In this document: positions 44,276 to 53,653 of the stretch, piece after piece | Position numbering within the stretch: the first letter of the stretch is position 1 | Layout of the letters: the number at the start of each line of letters is the position of its first letter | NCBI RefSeq assembly: GCF_009909195.1 | Contig: NZ_JAAAMU010000006.1 | Span: 452,048 to 516,047, forward strand | From: Paenibacillus sacheonensis | GTDB lineage: Bacteria > Bacillota > Bacilli > Paenibacillales > Paenibacillaceae | Reading direction: 5' to 3' | Length of the DNA stretch: 64,000 bases | Notes under the pieces: generated by a model | Databases searched by the model: none | Seen by the model: only the letters and a program-made list of their open reading frames with translations | What the model was told of the DNA's origin: nothing | Made by a program: the position numbers and the translations under genes

Positions 44276-44385
44276 TCTACGGCTAGCGTTCTGCGATTGG
44301 CGCGTTTCGCATCCGTAACTGGGTTCTATGGTTGTCAGGATTCCTTTAGTTGACCTATCCCTGGTTGTCGGTGCATTATCATCAC

Positions 44386-44518
44386 TCAGCCGAATAAGTC
44401 CCTTCCTGATACGACAGCGTGTACGCGATTCCAGCTTCGGTCGACAGCGCCGTTCCGATTCGGTCCTTCACCAGCCGGACATTGCCGCCATCGGCCGATA
44501 CAATAGTCTACTTTTCAT
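44386..44518 (-). pseudogene. Possible small broken gene
   Basis: An ATG at 44518 with GGGAG 9 bp upstream starts a frame that stops early. A second frame carries GNVRLVKDRIGTALSTEAGI and continues to a TGA at 44386. Removing two bases just after the third codon would join them into one 44-residue protein. The product is not recognised. Could be chance; the rest of 43993-44653 shows no gene. Confidence 0.3.
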
Positions 44519-44653
44519 CGCCGATTCTCCCTCTCCCGCTCATGGTTGGTTTCCTAATATATCCATAAACGAGGCGAGAACGTTAATTGTTGCGAAGGAG
44601 AGGAATAGCTGAACGACGGCGGCAGGAATTGCGGCGCGGCACGAGCTTCCCTA

Positions 44654-45223
44654 TCAAGGTTGTCCCGGCTTTTCGAAGAAGACGTATACCGCATAATAGA
44701 CCAGCGCATACAAGCACCCGAGCGACGTAATCAACCCGTTCCACCCGGAATTCGAGAAAATCAACTGTGCCAGCGTTAGTCCGGCAAGACCGTGCAGCAG
44801 CGCTTTCGCGATCGTTCGAACCCATCGCGCACGGATGCGCCTGCACATGAAATCGATGCCGATGGAGGATGGCACGCCGAACGTCGTCACGATAAGCAGG
44901 CTGACCAACCCGATGGCAAGCAGCAGCTCGCCGTCTTCGCCATGCATGATGCCGCCCCATACGACCGTGCTGATCATCACGGAAATAACGGCGGCAAGAA
45001 GCTTCATGAGGATATACCGTCCGACGCGGAGCTTCTGATCCTGCGCTTCTACCGGCGAATCGCCATTTCTGACCGCCAAACTGCACACGTAACAGAAACC
45101 TGGATACTCCTCGTCGCAGCAGGCTTCGCACAAATACTTGCCGCAGTCCTTGCAAGCCAGTACGGCTTCATGATCGGGATGGAAATAACAATCCGAGTGA
45201 TTTATCCAAGTGCCGCTAGACAT
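44654..45223 (-). CDS. B-box-type zinc-finger membrane protein
   Basis: Protein of 189 residues with a cytoplasmic zinc-binding N terminus (CYFHPDHEAVLACKDCGKYL, followed by CEACC and a CYVC pair; B-box-like Cys/His spacing) and four predicted membrane helices in the rest. Known in Bacilli as B-box zinc finger proteins of unknown role. The ATG at 45223 follows AGGGGG; the longer upstream frame lacks family similarity. Located 52 bp after a NUDIX gene; probably cotranscribed. Confidence 0.78.
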   Translation of the reverse strand: MSSGTWINHSDCYFHPDHEAVLACKDCGKYLCEACCDEEYPGFCYVCSLAVRNGDSPVEAQDQKLRVGRYILMKLLAAVISVMISTVVWGGIMHGEDGELLLAIGLVSLLIVTTFGVPSSIGIDFMCRRIRARWVRTIAKALLHGLAGLTLAQLIFSNSGWNGLITSLGCLYALVYYAVYVFFEKPGQP

Positions 45224-45275
45224 GCTTCTATAATCCCCCTGTTTACGCGCGTTCCCACATCCAGTCCGGCAGCTC

Positions 45276-45710
45276 CTATTCCAGCCATACTCGCGGTCCG
45301 ACCGTATGAAAGAGACGCTCCCGGTTCGCGTCCAGCGCGTCCACGATCCGTTTGCGCGTGAAATCGCTGATCGGCCTCGGCCATTCATCGATCGAGCAAT
45401 AGCGGCATTCCAAAATTTCAGGCGAGCTTGGCACCGGCACCTGGCCTTTCACGATAGTCGCGAGGAAAACGAAATGATGCATGTCATGGTCACGGCCGGC
45501 TTCATAGTAGATGCCCGTAAGCTGGCCTACCTCGACGTTCAGGCCCGTCTCCTCCAAAACCTCCCTCGCCGCCGTTTGCTGCGCCGATTCATTCGCTTCC
45601 GATTTGCCGCCCGGGAGATCCCAGTTGTTCTTGCCGTAGCTGTGCTTGACCAATAAGATGCGTCCTTCCGCATCCACGATGACTGCCGCGGCGCCGATCG
45701 ATTTTGACAT
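45276..45710 (-). CDS. NUDIX hydrolase
   Basis: Small pyrophosphohydrolase (144 residues) acting on nucleoside-diphosphate-linked compounds; specific substrate unknown. The Nudix box is intact: GGKSEANESAQQTAAREVLE followed by ETGL, fitting GX5EX7REUXEEXGU. AGGAGG precedes the ATG. Upstream neighbour of the zinc-finger membrane protein gene. Confidence 0.92.
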   Translation of the reverse strand: MSKSIGAAAVIVDAEGRILLVKHSYGKNNWDLPGGKSEANESAQQTAAREVLEETGLNVEVGQLTGIYYEAGRDHDMHHFVFLATIVKGQVPVPSSPEILECRYCSIDEWPRPISDFTRKRIVDALDANRERLFHTVGPRVWLE

Positions 45711-45787
45711 TCATGCGTCCTCCTGTTTGTTAACAAATGGAAATCAACACCTAAGACGCGGACGAATGGAAGAAGGTTTCAGAACGC

Positions 45788-46261
45788 TCAGATCGAAGTG
45801 GACGTGTACGCATCCTTGAGACAAAGCTTAGCCATATAAAAGATCTGCCCCATATGCTCGGAATAATGAGCGGCGCATTGATGCAGCATGTCCCAGTGCG
45901 TGCGTTCCCGCCCCCTTACCAGCTGCGTCTCGGCCAATTTCGCGTTTGAAGCCGAAGCCAGCATATCAATAATGAGCTGCAGCTCGGTCCGCACGATCGC
46001 TTGCAGTTCGGATTTCGCCATTGGCGCAGGATTGAATTCCGCTTCGCGATTACGCTGCACATCCTGGCGAAGCATGCCTTTCACGATGCGTTCCCGGACA
46101 TTGCCTTCGATATGCTTGATTAAGGCCGCAATGCTGTGACTGGTTGGATCCGGCCTCCAATTCAGCTGGTCATCGTCAAGCTGGTCGATCGCCAGCAGCA
46201 TTCTGCGGCGGATTTCTTCAAACTTGCGAAGGAGCCATTGCCGATTAAAATCTTCATCCAT
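45788..46261 (-). CDS. DinB-superfamily protein (DUF1572 type)
   Basis: Four-helix-bundle protein of 157 residues, cytoplasmic. The conserved His residues expected to bind a divalent metal are visible in SIAALIKHIEGN and in AAHYSEHMGQI; WRPDPTSHS is the usual turn after helix 1. Function unknown; related proteins include thiol-transferase-like enzymes. A GAGGCGGGG site precedes the ATG. Single gene. Confidence 0.87.
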   Translation of the reverse strand: MDEDFNRQWLLRKFEEIRRRMLLAIDQLDDDQLNWRPDPTSHSIAALIKHIEGNVRERIVKGMLRQDVQRNREAEFNPAPMAKSELQAIVRTELQLIIDMLASASNAKLAETQLVRGRERTHWDMLHQCAAHYSEHMGQIFYMAKLCLKDAYTSTSI

Positions 46262-46466
46262 ACGCGTTCCCCGCCTCTATTATGGAATGGTGGTTGGCCC
46301 GGGAATCGTTCGCACCATCCCGTCCGTTGGAATCCGCATGAGCCGTGATGGTTCAACGTAGTTCGCTATCCACGTAAACCTCACAAAAGCCGCCGAGTTC
46401 ATTCGGCCGGCAGCCCTGTCTTGTCCTACTGTTATGCTTCGCGCGGCGCGCCGTAATCGATTTCGC

Positions 46467-47051
46467 TCAAAAGAGCTCCAGTCGCCGGTAATTGTTTCGT
46501 ATATAATGAACGCCGGAATACACGGTCAATACCAGGGCCGCATACAGCAGCACCTGATCGACGGGGATGGACGTGAAGAAGGCGAACGGCCGATTGCGAA
46601 GCAGGACGGCCGTGATGCCCACGACTTGGAACACCATTTTGATCTTGCCGGTGTTGTCGGCCTGAAGGGCGATTCGGCGGGATGCCGCGACCATGCGAAG
46701 CGCCGTAATCATGAATTCCCTCGCGACGATGGCGAAGGCAACCCAGGCGTATGTGAGATGCTCGCTGACCATCAAAATCAGCGCGGCGGAGATCAGCAGC
46801 TTGTCCGCCAGCGGATCCAGCAGTTTGCCGAGGTTCGTCACGAGATTGTATTTGCGCGCGACGTAGCCGTCAAGCTTGTCCGTCGCCGATGCGAGCAGGA
46901 ACACGCCCGCCGCATAATACAACCCGTAAGCGTCCAAATGCTGCAGCAGCGCGGAATGACTCGTCAGCGATGCCGGATAGATAGGGAACAACAGAATGAA
47001 TATAGGAATCATCAGGATTCTGACCACTGTGATTTTATTCGCCATGTTCAT
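46467..47051 (-). CDS. pgsA: CDP-diacylglycerol--glycerol-3-phosphate 3-phosphatidyltransferase
   Basis: Integral membrane enzyme of 194 residues making phosphatidylglycerophosphate, the precursor of phosphatidylglycerol. The CDP-alcohol phosphotransferase motif DG-AR-G-D-D is intact (in DKLDGYVARKYNLVTNLGKL plus LDPLADK), and four to five hydrophobic helices are seen. AAGGAGC precedes ATG-AAC-ATG; the first ATG at 47051 is chosen. Lies 32 bp downstream of a NUDIX gene on the same strand. Confidence 0.93.
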   Translation of the reverse strand: MNMANKITVVRILMIPIFILLFPIYPASLTSHSALLQHLDAYGLYYAAGVFLLASATDKLDGYVARKYNLVTNLGKLLDPLADKLLISAALILMVSEHLTYAWVAFAIVAREFMITALRMVAASRRIALQADNTGKIKMVFQVVGITAVLLRNRPFAFFTSIPVDQVLLYAALVLTVYSGVHYIRNNYRRLELF

Positions 47052-47083
47052 GGGATCGCTCCTTGCCCGGCTTGGGCCGGCCA

Positions 47084-47575
47084 TTATTTCGACTCGAATG
47101 CCACGTAATCTCTCGTACTCAGATGCAGAATTTCGGCAGCATGCGCTCCGCCCTTCCTCGCAAGCATGTCGTAGAGACCTTCCGGCACGAGCATATAGCG
47201 AGGATTGTCCGCGAAATCGCTAAGGTTCATCCAAACGGCCGCAAACGTCTTGTCGCCTTCGACGCCTTCGAAAACCTCCCGGTCATAGTCGTCCGGGGAG
47301 CAAAACTCCGCTTCATAAATAAAGTCGTATTCATGTCCGACTTCGTTGTAATAGGGGAAAATATTCTCAATCAACCCGATTAACCTTGGCCGAATGATGT
47401 CGACATCGATTTCTTCCTTCACCTCGCGGACGACGGCGGATTTGCTGTCTTCGCCGTATTCGATCGTTCCGCCCACGGGCCGGTAGGTAATAACGCCATC
47501 CTCCTCGGGAAACTGCTCCAGCAGTATGGAACTCCCACGTCGAAGGATACATAGTGATGAAGCTCTATACCGCAA
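47084..47575 (-). CDS. NUDIX hydrolase
   Basis: Pyrophosphohydrolase of 163 residues. Nudix box GGTIEYGEDSKSAVVREVKE followed by EIDV. The start is a TTG at 47575 with GGGAGGGAG 5-9 bp upstream. Possibly cotranscribed with pgsA (32-bp gap). Substrate unknown; not closely similar to the NUDIX protein at 45276. Confidence 0.9.
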   Translation of the reverse strand: MRYRASSLCILRRGSSILLEQFPEEDGVITYRPVGGTIEYGEDSKSAVVREVKEEIDVDIIRPRLIGLIENIFPYYNEVGHEYDFIYEAEFCSPDDYDREVFEGVEGDKTFAAVWMNLSDFADNPRYMLVPEGLYDMLARKGGAHAAEILHLSTRDYVAFESK

Positions 47576-47704
47576 ATGTCTCCCTCCCTCCCGAACCCTT
47601 CAGCATGAGCTGCATGCAAGAAGGTTAAATCACGTTTATTTCCCATTATTTTACTACCTTCGGATGGCATGTCATGTGCTTATCTTCCTCATTTGCGTCA
47701 GATA

Positions 47705-47743
47705 TAAAAGAACCGCCAGGCTTCGCACGGAAGCCTGACGGTA
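47705..47743 (-). terminator. Terminator of the GH16 gene
   Basis: Stem ACCGCCAGGCTTC / GAAGCCTGACGGT followed on the minus strand by TTCTTTTAT, 16 bp beyond the GH16 stop codon. Confidence 0.88.
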
Positions 47744-47758
47744 CGCGTTTAAGCGGAT

Positions 47759-49894
47759 TTACTGGAACACGCGGACGTAATCCACGTACATATCCACCTG
47801 ATTGTTATAACGGGCGAGATCGACCGGCCAGCCGCCGCCGAGTGCCAGGTTGATCATGAAATACATCGGCGTCTTCGCTTGATCGAACGTCGCATGACGC
47901 CAAACCTCGACGTTGTCGATGTAGTAGATGGTGTCGGTCGCCGTGATTTTGGTGCCGTACAAATGCCAGGTCGAGGCCATATCCCCGAAGCCGAAGCCGT
48001 TCGGCAAGCAGTGCGTATCATGCATCTCCGGAGATCCGGCCCACCAGTGCTTCGCTTGGCAGGCGCCCGCGGCATTATGGCCGTAAGCCTCGACCGTATC
48101 GATCTCCGCGGTGGACGGCACGCCTTGGGAGATGCTGTTCTGCGACATCAGCCAGAATGCAGGCCACGTGCCTTTGCCCTGCGGCATCTGGATACGCGCT
48201 TCGAAGTAACCGTAAGTGGCCGCGACCCCCGTGCCGTCGGTGCGGAGCGAGGACAGCATGCCGCCGAACCACGTGCGGTTCCAGCCTTTCGGATCGACAT
48301 AACCCGCAGGCGTCTTGCTCGCGCGAATGCGCAGGAAGTTGCCGCCAAGCACCGTGAACGGATTATACGCGCTCTCGTAATCCGCGAAGATGGCATCGCC
48401 GAAATCGCTGCCGCCAGGGGAATCCGGCTTATGCGACGCGTAGGTCGCGCCGGCGCCGGTCTGCGAGATCGAGAGCGAACCGGTGAAATCGTCCTGATAC
48501 AGCACCGACATGCCTGAGGCCTGCGCCGGCGCGGCCGGGATGCCGCGTTTCCAGACGACGCCGCCGCTGTTGTACAGCTGCAGGTAACAGTTATCGGATT
48601 GGGTATAGTTCGGATTGCCTTCCGGCGAATCCCACGCGCTGAGGATGACGGTCAGCGGACCGGTCGGATAATCGCTCGCGTTCAGCGTCACTTCGCCGTA
48701 GCCGTTCGCGTCCGGCGTAACGCGCTGGAACCATTTGTCGTATCCGTTCGCGCCGCCGTTCGAAGCATCCGGCTGATGCCAGGCTCTCGCCCAGACGTTC
48801 TGCATGCCCGGCGCGTAAAATTTAATCGTGACCGTTCCATTCACCGTGCCGCCATAACTCGGCGAGATGACGCTCACTTGATATTGCGGATAGCTTCCTC
48901 CGGGGGGATTCGTCGTGCCGCCGCCGGAGCCGTTCTCGTAGGCAATTTCGGTTACGCCGGATTTCGCACCGGACGCATGCGTGAACACGACCCGGAACTT
49001 CGTCGCCGCGACCGGCGTGAAGGTCACGGTGTTCAGCTGTCCGCCGGTCGGAGCCGCCGGCGACTTGACCTGACTCGCCGCGCTCGCCCATGCGGAGCCG
49101 TTCCAATACTGGACGTCGTAGCTTGCCGGCGCTTTGACGCCGCCGCCGTCGTCGTACACGTAGATCTTGGCGGTGTTGGCCGTCGTGCTCGCGCCGAAAT
49201 CGGTTTGCACCCAATCGGAGGCATTCGGCGATTGATAAGCCGTCCAGCGGTTGCGCGGCGTATCGGTAAACGAGACGATGCCGTCATTTACCTGCGCGAC
49301 GCTATCCTGGCCGAATGTATAGGAGGCCGAAGTCGTGCCGCCCGTAGGCGGATTGCCCGTACCGCCGCCGCTCGTGTCGTTATCGTACGCGATCTCGGAG
49401 ACGCCGGATTTCGCGCCGGACGCGTGCGTGAATACGATCCGGTATTTCGTCGCCGTTACGGATCCGAACGTAACGGTATTCAGCTGTCCGCCGGTCGGAG
49501 CCGCCGGCGACTTCGACTGATTGGCCGCGCTGGTCCACGCGCTTCCGTTCCAATACTGCACGTCGTAGCTGCTCGGCGCCTTGACCCCGCCGCCGTCGCT
49601 GTAGATCGCCAGCGATACTTTGTTGCGCGTCGTCGCGGTGCCGTAGTCGGTCTGCACCCAGTCGGTCGCATTCGGCGATTGGTAGGCCGTCCACCGGTTG
49701 TGCGGCGAATCCGCGTAGGATATCGTGCCGTCCTTCACTTGATTAACGTCGTCCATGAAGAACGTGTAGGATGCCGTCACCGTCGCACCCGAATCGGTTG
49801 CGGATGCCGACATGGCCGGCAGCAGGCTGGCCAGAAGCGCGAACACCGTAAGCAGCGCCGTCAGCCTTCCGCGGAGGGCTTTGCGTTTATACAT
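47759..49894 (-). CDS. Secreted GH16 glycoside hydrolase with two discoidin-like modules
   Basis: Exported endo-acting beta-glycanase (laminarinase, lichenase or agarase-type family) of 711 residues. Signal peptide (about 1-33), two highly similar F5/8-type-C-like modules (about 40-175 and 190-325) sharing GGGVKAP(S/A)SYDVQYWNGSAW and FTHASGAKSGV, a short bacterial Ig-like domain (about 345-450), and the GH16 jelly roll (about 470-711) with catalytic EIDTVE (about residues 597-602). The second ATG at 49894 is preferred because AGGAG stands 9 bp ahead; the ATG at 49903 abuts it. Divergent from a YesM/YesN pair; its promoter carries the same motif as the sugar-transport operon at 59 kb. Confidence 0.92.
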   Translation of the reverse strand: MYKRKALRGRLTALLTVFALLASLLPAMSASATDSGATVTASYTFFMDDVNQVKDGTISYADSPHNRWTAYQSPNATDWVQTDYGTATTRNKVSLAIYSDGGGVKAPSSYDVQYWNGSAWTSAANQSKSPAAPTGGQLNTVTFGSVTATKYRIVFTHASGAKSGVSEIAYDNDTSGGGTGNPPTGGTTSASYTFGQDSVAQVNDGIVSFTDTPRNRWTAYQSPNASDWVQTDFGASTTANTAKIYVYDDGGGVKAPASYDVQYWNGSAWASAASQVKSPAAPTGGQLNTVTFTPVAATKFRVVFTHASGAKSGVTEIAYENGSGGGTTNPPGGSYPQYQVSVISPSYGGTVNGTVTIKFYAPGMQNVWARAWHQPDASNGGANGYDKWFQRVTPDANGYGEVTLNASDYPTGPLTVILSAWDSPEGNPNYTQSDNCYLQLYNSGGVVWKRGIPAAPAQASGMSVLYQDDFTGSLSISQTGAGATYASHKPDSPGGSDFGDAIFADYESAYNPFTVLGGNFLRIRASKTPAGYVDPKGWNRTWFGGMLSSLRTDGTGVAATYGYFEARIQMPQGKGTWPAFWLMSQNSISQGVPSTAEIDTVEAYGHNAAGACQAKHWWAGSPEMHDTHCLPNGFGFGDMASTWHLYGTKITATDTIYYIDNVEVWRHATFDQAKTPMYFMINLALGGGWPVDLARYNNQVDMYVDYVRVFQ

Positions 49895-50053
49895 CCTGTC
49901 CATCTCCTTCGTTCGTGTAATAGAAGCCTCTTCTCATCATGTCACGCTCCTTCTAAGGTTCAGGCGCCTTGCGGAAGTGAAATGCGCCGTATTCCCGGAC
50001 AGGCCGCAGGCTTGCTTTTGCCCGGATGCGTCTCATCGCCCCTTTCTAACCCG

Positions 50054-50108
50054 ATTGTACGGCACCCTCTTTTCGCGGAATATCTTCCATTCTTTACATC
50101 GGATCGAC
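50054..50108 (-). promoter_or_regulatory. GH16 promoter with YesN-type activator motif
   Basis: Minus strand: GATGTAAAGAATGGA (50086-50100), 26 bp, then TACAAT (-10, 50054-50059). An identical 15-mer stands at the same 26-bp distance from the -10 of the binding-protein operon (59062-59108). Flanking bases are also shared (GT(C/T)GAT before the motif; GAT-TTTC/ATTCC-GCG after). No good -35 is present, as expected for an activator-dependent promoter. Confidence 0.75.
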
Positions 50109-50158
50109 TTTGCTCAACTTCTTGCGGAAGCCATCTACCTCCGGTCTTCGATTCCGCC

Positions 50159-50164
50159 TATAAT
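50159..50164 (+). promoter_or_regulatory. Possible -10 of the second YesM/YesN operon
   Basis: A perfect TATAAT without a well-placed -35 (TTGCGG is 21 bp upstream). If used, transcription starts near 50171 and excludes the ATG at 50163 as a start codon. Confidence 0.4.
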
Positions 50165-50189
50165 GAAGAAAACCCGCCAGGAAGGAAGT

Positions 50190-50203
50190 TGCAAACGCTT
50201 GCA
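50190..50203. promoter_or_regulatory. cre (CcpA) site at the start of the second yesM-like gene
   Basis: TGCAAACGCTTGCA matches all fixed positions of the cre consensus TGNAANCGNTNNCA and is almost perfectly palindromic. It spans the proposed TTG start codon, downstream of the possible -10, a position suited to roadblock repression by CcpA (inference). Confidence 0.65.
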
Positions 50204-51959
50204 CATTTGGAACAGGATGACTATTTTCCCCAAGCTCGTCTTCACCTTCCTGATCGTCATCATCCCGCTGGTCACGATCTGCCTGCTGATCAATTTTCGC
50301 AGCGAACGGCTCGTCCGCCAGGAAATCACGCGGTCCATGCAGGACAAGGTCAGCTACTATATGCATGCGCTGGAGTTCGACTTCGGTTCGCTCGTCAAGC
50401 TGCAGCAGCAGTACGTATCCGACGACGACATCATGAATCTGGCGTACGCTTCGATTATTCTGTCGAACGAGGAATACACCCAGACCATTAAGAACATCCA
50501 GAAGAAACTGCTGATCATGGAGAATATGAACGCGTTCGTAAAGGATGCGTTCGTCAATATTCCCGCGCTCGACCGAAAGGTGTCCGCCTACGACTACGAC
50601 CCCATCGCGCCGGGGGAGGCGGCCGCTTTCAACCGGATCGTCGATCCGTCCGGGTCGCCGTTCGTCTTCTATGAAGGCAGCCTGTGGCTTATTCATCCCT
50701 ATCCCGAGACCCCGCCGGTCGGCAAAGGCTTCACGCTCGGCCTCGAAATCTCCGGTCCGGAGCTCAAGCAGTCGCTCGCGGGTTTCCTCCTGAACGGCGA
50801 AGGAGGCGCGATGCTGGCCGACGACGCCTTCCACTGGAGCGAGACCGGCGGCCGTATTCCCGTCGATACCGCGAGTATCCAGGACCTCATCAAGCAGCGG
50901 GTCGGCGAGGGCAAGACGAGCGGCTATGAAGTCATTCCGGGCAAACGCACCGATTACTATGCGTTCTACGAGAAGTCCGCGCCGCTCGGGCTCACGCTGT
51001 CGATCGTCGTGGACGAGCGGAGCTTCATCGGCCCGATCCGGCAATACACCGCATGGTTATGGTGGATCGCCATCGCGTCCGTCCTCATCGTCCTGCTGTT
51101 CTCCCACCGGCTCTACCGGATTATCCATACCCCGCTCCGCAGACTCGTGACCGCTTTCCGCAAGGTGGAGATCGGGGATCTGTCGGCCAGGCTGAGCGAC
51201 GGGTCCAAGGATGAGTTCAATTACTTGTTCCTGCAGTTCAATAAAATGATCGGCAGGCTGCAGGAGCTTATCGACGAAGTCTACGTGCAGAAATACCAGG
51301 TCAAGGTGGCCGAGCTGAAGCAGCTGCAGTCCCAGATCAATCCGCATTTTCTGTACAACAGCTTCTTCATTCTTCACCGGCTGGCGAAGCTGCGCGAGCA
51401 TGACAAGGTCATCGACTTCTCCAAATACCTGGGCGACTACTTTAAATACGTCACCAAGAACGCCGATTTCGTGCGGCTGGAGCAGGAGGTGAGCTTCTGC
51501 AAGTCTTACGTCGCGATCCAAAGCATCCGGTTCGAGACGCATATTCAAGTCGAGATCGGCGAGATGCCCGAACGTTTGCGCGAGCTTCGCGTGCCGAAGC
51601 TGTTCCTGCAGCCGCTGCTGGAGAATTGCTACAACCACGGGCTGGAGGACTGCGTCACCGGCGGCATGATCCGCATGCGGTTCGCGGACGGCGGCGACTG
51701 CCTCGTCATTACGGTCGAGGACAACGGTACGGAGATGACCGGCGAGAAGCTCGCCGCGATCTCGGCTATCCTCGCCGGCCCGGACCGCATGTCGGACAGC
51801 GAAGGGCTGCGCAACGTCCAGCAGCGGCTGAAGCTGAATTATGGGGAGAACGCCGGACTTACCGCGAAGGCAAGCGAACTGGGCGGCCTGCTTATGACCG
51901 TCACCATCTCGGCCCAAAAGGAGAATGACCATGCACCGACTGATTATCGTGGACAATGA
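50199..51959 (+). CDS. YesM-type sensor histidine kinase
   Basis: Membrane sensor kinase of 586 residues. First membrane helix about 10-32 (LVFTFLIVIIPLVTICLLIN), extracellular sensor about 33-280, second helix about 285-305, HAMP linker, phospho-acceptor H383 in SQINPHFLYN, HATPase N box PLLENCYNHG, DNGTEM and GLRNVQQR motifs. The open frame runs 129 codons further upstream, but a cre site and TATAAT lie in that stretch. The TTG at 50199 has GGAAGGAAG ahead and gives a normal N terminus; ATG 50217 is an alternative. Overlaps its regulator by 29 bp. Probably senses the sugar handled by the adjacent GH16/transport genes. Confidence 0.9.
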   Translation: MHIWNRMTIFPKLVFTFLIVIIPLVTICLLINFRSERLVRQEITRSMQDKVSYYMHALEFDFGSLVKLQQQYVSDDDIMNLAYASIILSNEEYTQTIKNIQKKLLIMENMNAFVKDAFVNIPALDRKVSAYDYDPIAPGEAAAFNRIVDPSGSPFVFYEGSLWLIHPYPETPPVGKGFTLGLEISGPELKQSLAGFLLNGEGGAMLADDAFHWSETGGRIPVDTASIQDLIKQRVGEGKTSGYEVIPGKRTDYYAFYEKSAPLGLTLSIVVDERSFIGPIRQYTAWLWWIAIASVLIVLLFSHRLYRIIHTPLRRLVTAFRKVEIGDLSARLSDGSKDEFNYLFLQFNKMIGRLQELIDEVYVQKYQVKVAELKQLQSQINPHFLYNSFFILHRLAKLREHDKVIDFSKYLGDYFKYVTKNADFVRLEQEVSFCKSYVAIQSIRFETHIQVEIGEMPERLRELRVPKLFLQPLLENCYNHGLEDCVTGGMIRMRFADGGDCLVITVEDNGTEMTGEKLAAISAILAGPDRMSDSEGLRNVQQRLKLNYGENAGLTAKASELGGLLMTVTISAQKENDHAPTDYRGQ

Positions 51960-53565
51960 ACCGGTCATCGTACGCGGCTTGCAGCAGTTGCTGGAGGAGG
52001 AGTCGCCCGTGGAGCTGGATGTCTACGGCGCGCAATCGGCGGCCGAAGCGCTCGCGCTGATGGAACGCATGCGCATCGACATTGCCCTGCTCGACATTCG
52101 GATGCCCGGCATGAACGGGCTTGAACTGCAGGAGCGGATCGTCGCGCAGTGGCCGCAGTGCCGGATCGTCTTTCTGACGGGACATAACGATTTCGCCTAT
52201 ATCCAAACCGCCGTGCGGAACGGAAGCGTCGATTATATTCTGAAAACCGACGGCGACGATGCGATTCTCCAAGCGATTCGGAAGGCCGCGAGGGAGATCT
52301 CGCGGGAGACGGAGAAAGACCGCCTGCTCGGCGAAGCGAAGACGAAGTGGAACGAATCGCTCGGTTCTCTGCAGAAGGGATATCTGGAACAGGCGCTGAA
52401 CGGACTGTCGGCCGTCCGTCAGGACAGGCTGGACGAGCTGCGGCTCCCGCTGCGCGCGGCGGTGGCCCCGCATGTCTTCATCGCGCGGGTAGACCGCTGG
52501 AATCCCGCTTTCGGGGAATCCGATAAGGCGCTGATCCACTACGCCGTCCAGAACATCGCGGCGGAGTCGATGACCGGCTGCCTGTCTGCTTGTACCGCGA
52601 TCGGCCATTTGATCGTCGTGTTCCTTCAGGCCGATCCTGACGGGCGGTGGCACGGCTCTCCGGAGCGGTTGTCGCGCTTCGTGAAGGGCAAGCTGGAATC
52701 GGTGCAGTCCGCCTGCCGGGAGTTCCTGAACGTCCCCTTATCGATCGCCGCCTGCGCCGAGCCGGTGGAATGGGGGCGGCTGCCCGCCAAATACGCCGAG
52801 CTGCGCCGCATGCTCTTCTACGGCTTCGGCCTGCGGGAGGAGATGCTGCTGACCGACGAGGTGGCGCTGAATTTCAACGAAGAAGGCGAGGGCGAAGAGG
52901 CGCTGCTGCGGGCGCGCAGCCAGCTGAAGCAGTTCCTGTCCGCGGAATGGCTCATGCATGCGCGCCTGCTCCAGGATTTCGAGTCGCTCGCCGAGCTGTC
53001 GCGGCATCTGACCCGCCAAGACCGTTTTCTCTATGAAATGTACAACGGCATCTCTTATATGCTGCTCTCCTATTTGAACGAGAACAGCAAGTGGGATCGT
53101 TTCAAGATGCGGGACGGCAGCGGCAAACTGTTTTCACTGGACGCCCACACCTCGTGGGAGCAGGCGCTGGCTTATTTGAAAGAGCTGCTCGTGCTTCTCT
53201 TGCAGGAGCGCAGCGAAGAAAGCGAAGCCGGCGCGGATTTCCTGATCGCGAAGCTGAAAGCGCATATCGACAAGCATCTCGACGAGGAGCTGTCGCTGAT
53301 TCGGCTCGCGGAGATCGTCTATTTGAATCCGACCTATCTGTCCCGGCTGTTCAAGCAGTGCACGGGAGAAGGCTTGTCGACCTACATCGCGCAGCTGAAG
53401 CTGGAGCGCGCCCGGGAGCTGCTGCGCCACTCCAAGCTGAAGATTCAGGATGTGGCGCTGAAGGTCGGCTTCGATTCGGCGACGTCGTTCGGCCGGTTCT
53501 TCAAACGGGAGACGAACATGACGCCGCAGGAGTATCGGGATTCGGAGGCGGAGTCGCACGTATGA
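51931..53565 (+). CDS. YesN-type response regulator with AraC DNA-binding domain
   Basis: Transcription factor of 544 residues paired with the kinase at 50199. Receiver domain with VDNE (residues 8-11 region), phospho-acceptor D55 (LLDIRMPGM) and the conserved Lys in YILKTDG, where Thr replaces the usual Pro. A middle region of about 300 residues precedes two helix-turn-helix units (LIRLAEIVYLNPTYLSRLFK and the QDVALKVGFDSATSFGRFFK segment). The ATG at 51931 (AGGAG 7 bp ahead) is preferred to that at 51925. Likely activator of the GH16 gene and the 59-54 kb transport operon through the shared 15-bp motif. Confidence 0.92.
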   Translation: MHRLIIVDNEPVIVRGLQQLLEEESPVELDVYGAQSAAEALALMERMRIDIALLDIRMPGMNGLELQERIVAQWPQCRIVFLTGHNDFAYIQTAVRNGSVDYILKTDGDDAILQAIRKAAREISRETEKDRLLGEAKTKWNESLGSLQKGYLEQALNGLSAVRQDRLDELRLPLRAAVAPHVFIARVDRWNPAFGESDKALIHYAVQNIAAESMTGCLSACTAIGHLIVVFLQADPDGRWHGSPERLSRFVKGKLESVQSACREFLNVPLSIAACAEPVEWGRLPAKYAELRRMLFYGFGLREEMLLTDEVALNFNEEGEGEEALLRARSQLKQFLSAEWLMHARLLQDFESLAELSRHLTRQDRFLYEMYNGISYMLLSYLNENSKWDRFKMRDGSGKLFSLDAHTSWEQALAYLKELLVLLLQERSEESEAGADFLIAKLKAHIDKHLDEELSLIRLAEIVYLNPTYLSRLFKQCTGEGLSTYIAQLKLERARELLRHSKLKIQDVALKVGFDSATSFGRFFKRETNMTPQEYRDSEAESHV

Positions 53566-53653
53566 CGCGCAGGTGCCGATGACGGCGTGCGAGCCGCTTA
53601 GTTTAACAACTGCCGTATGGTCACTTGCTGGCGCTGCTGAAACAGCTTGAGCC

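Noticed and set aside
49812..50198. N-terminal extension of the second YesM-type kinase
   Set aside because: The extra 129 codons run through the GH16 gene start, the activator motif and a -10 element and give no sensor-kinase-like sequence.
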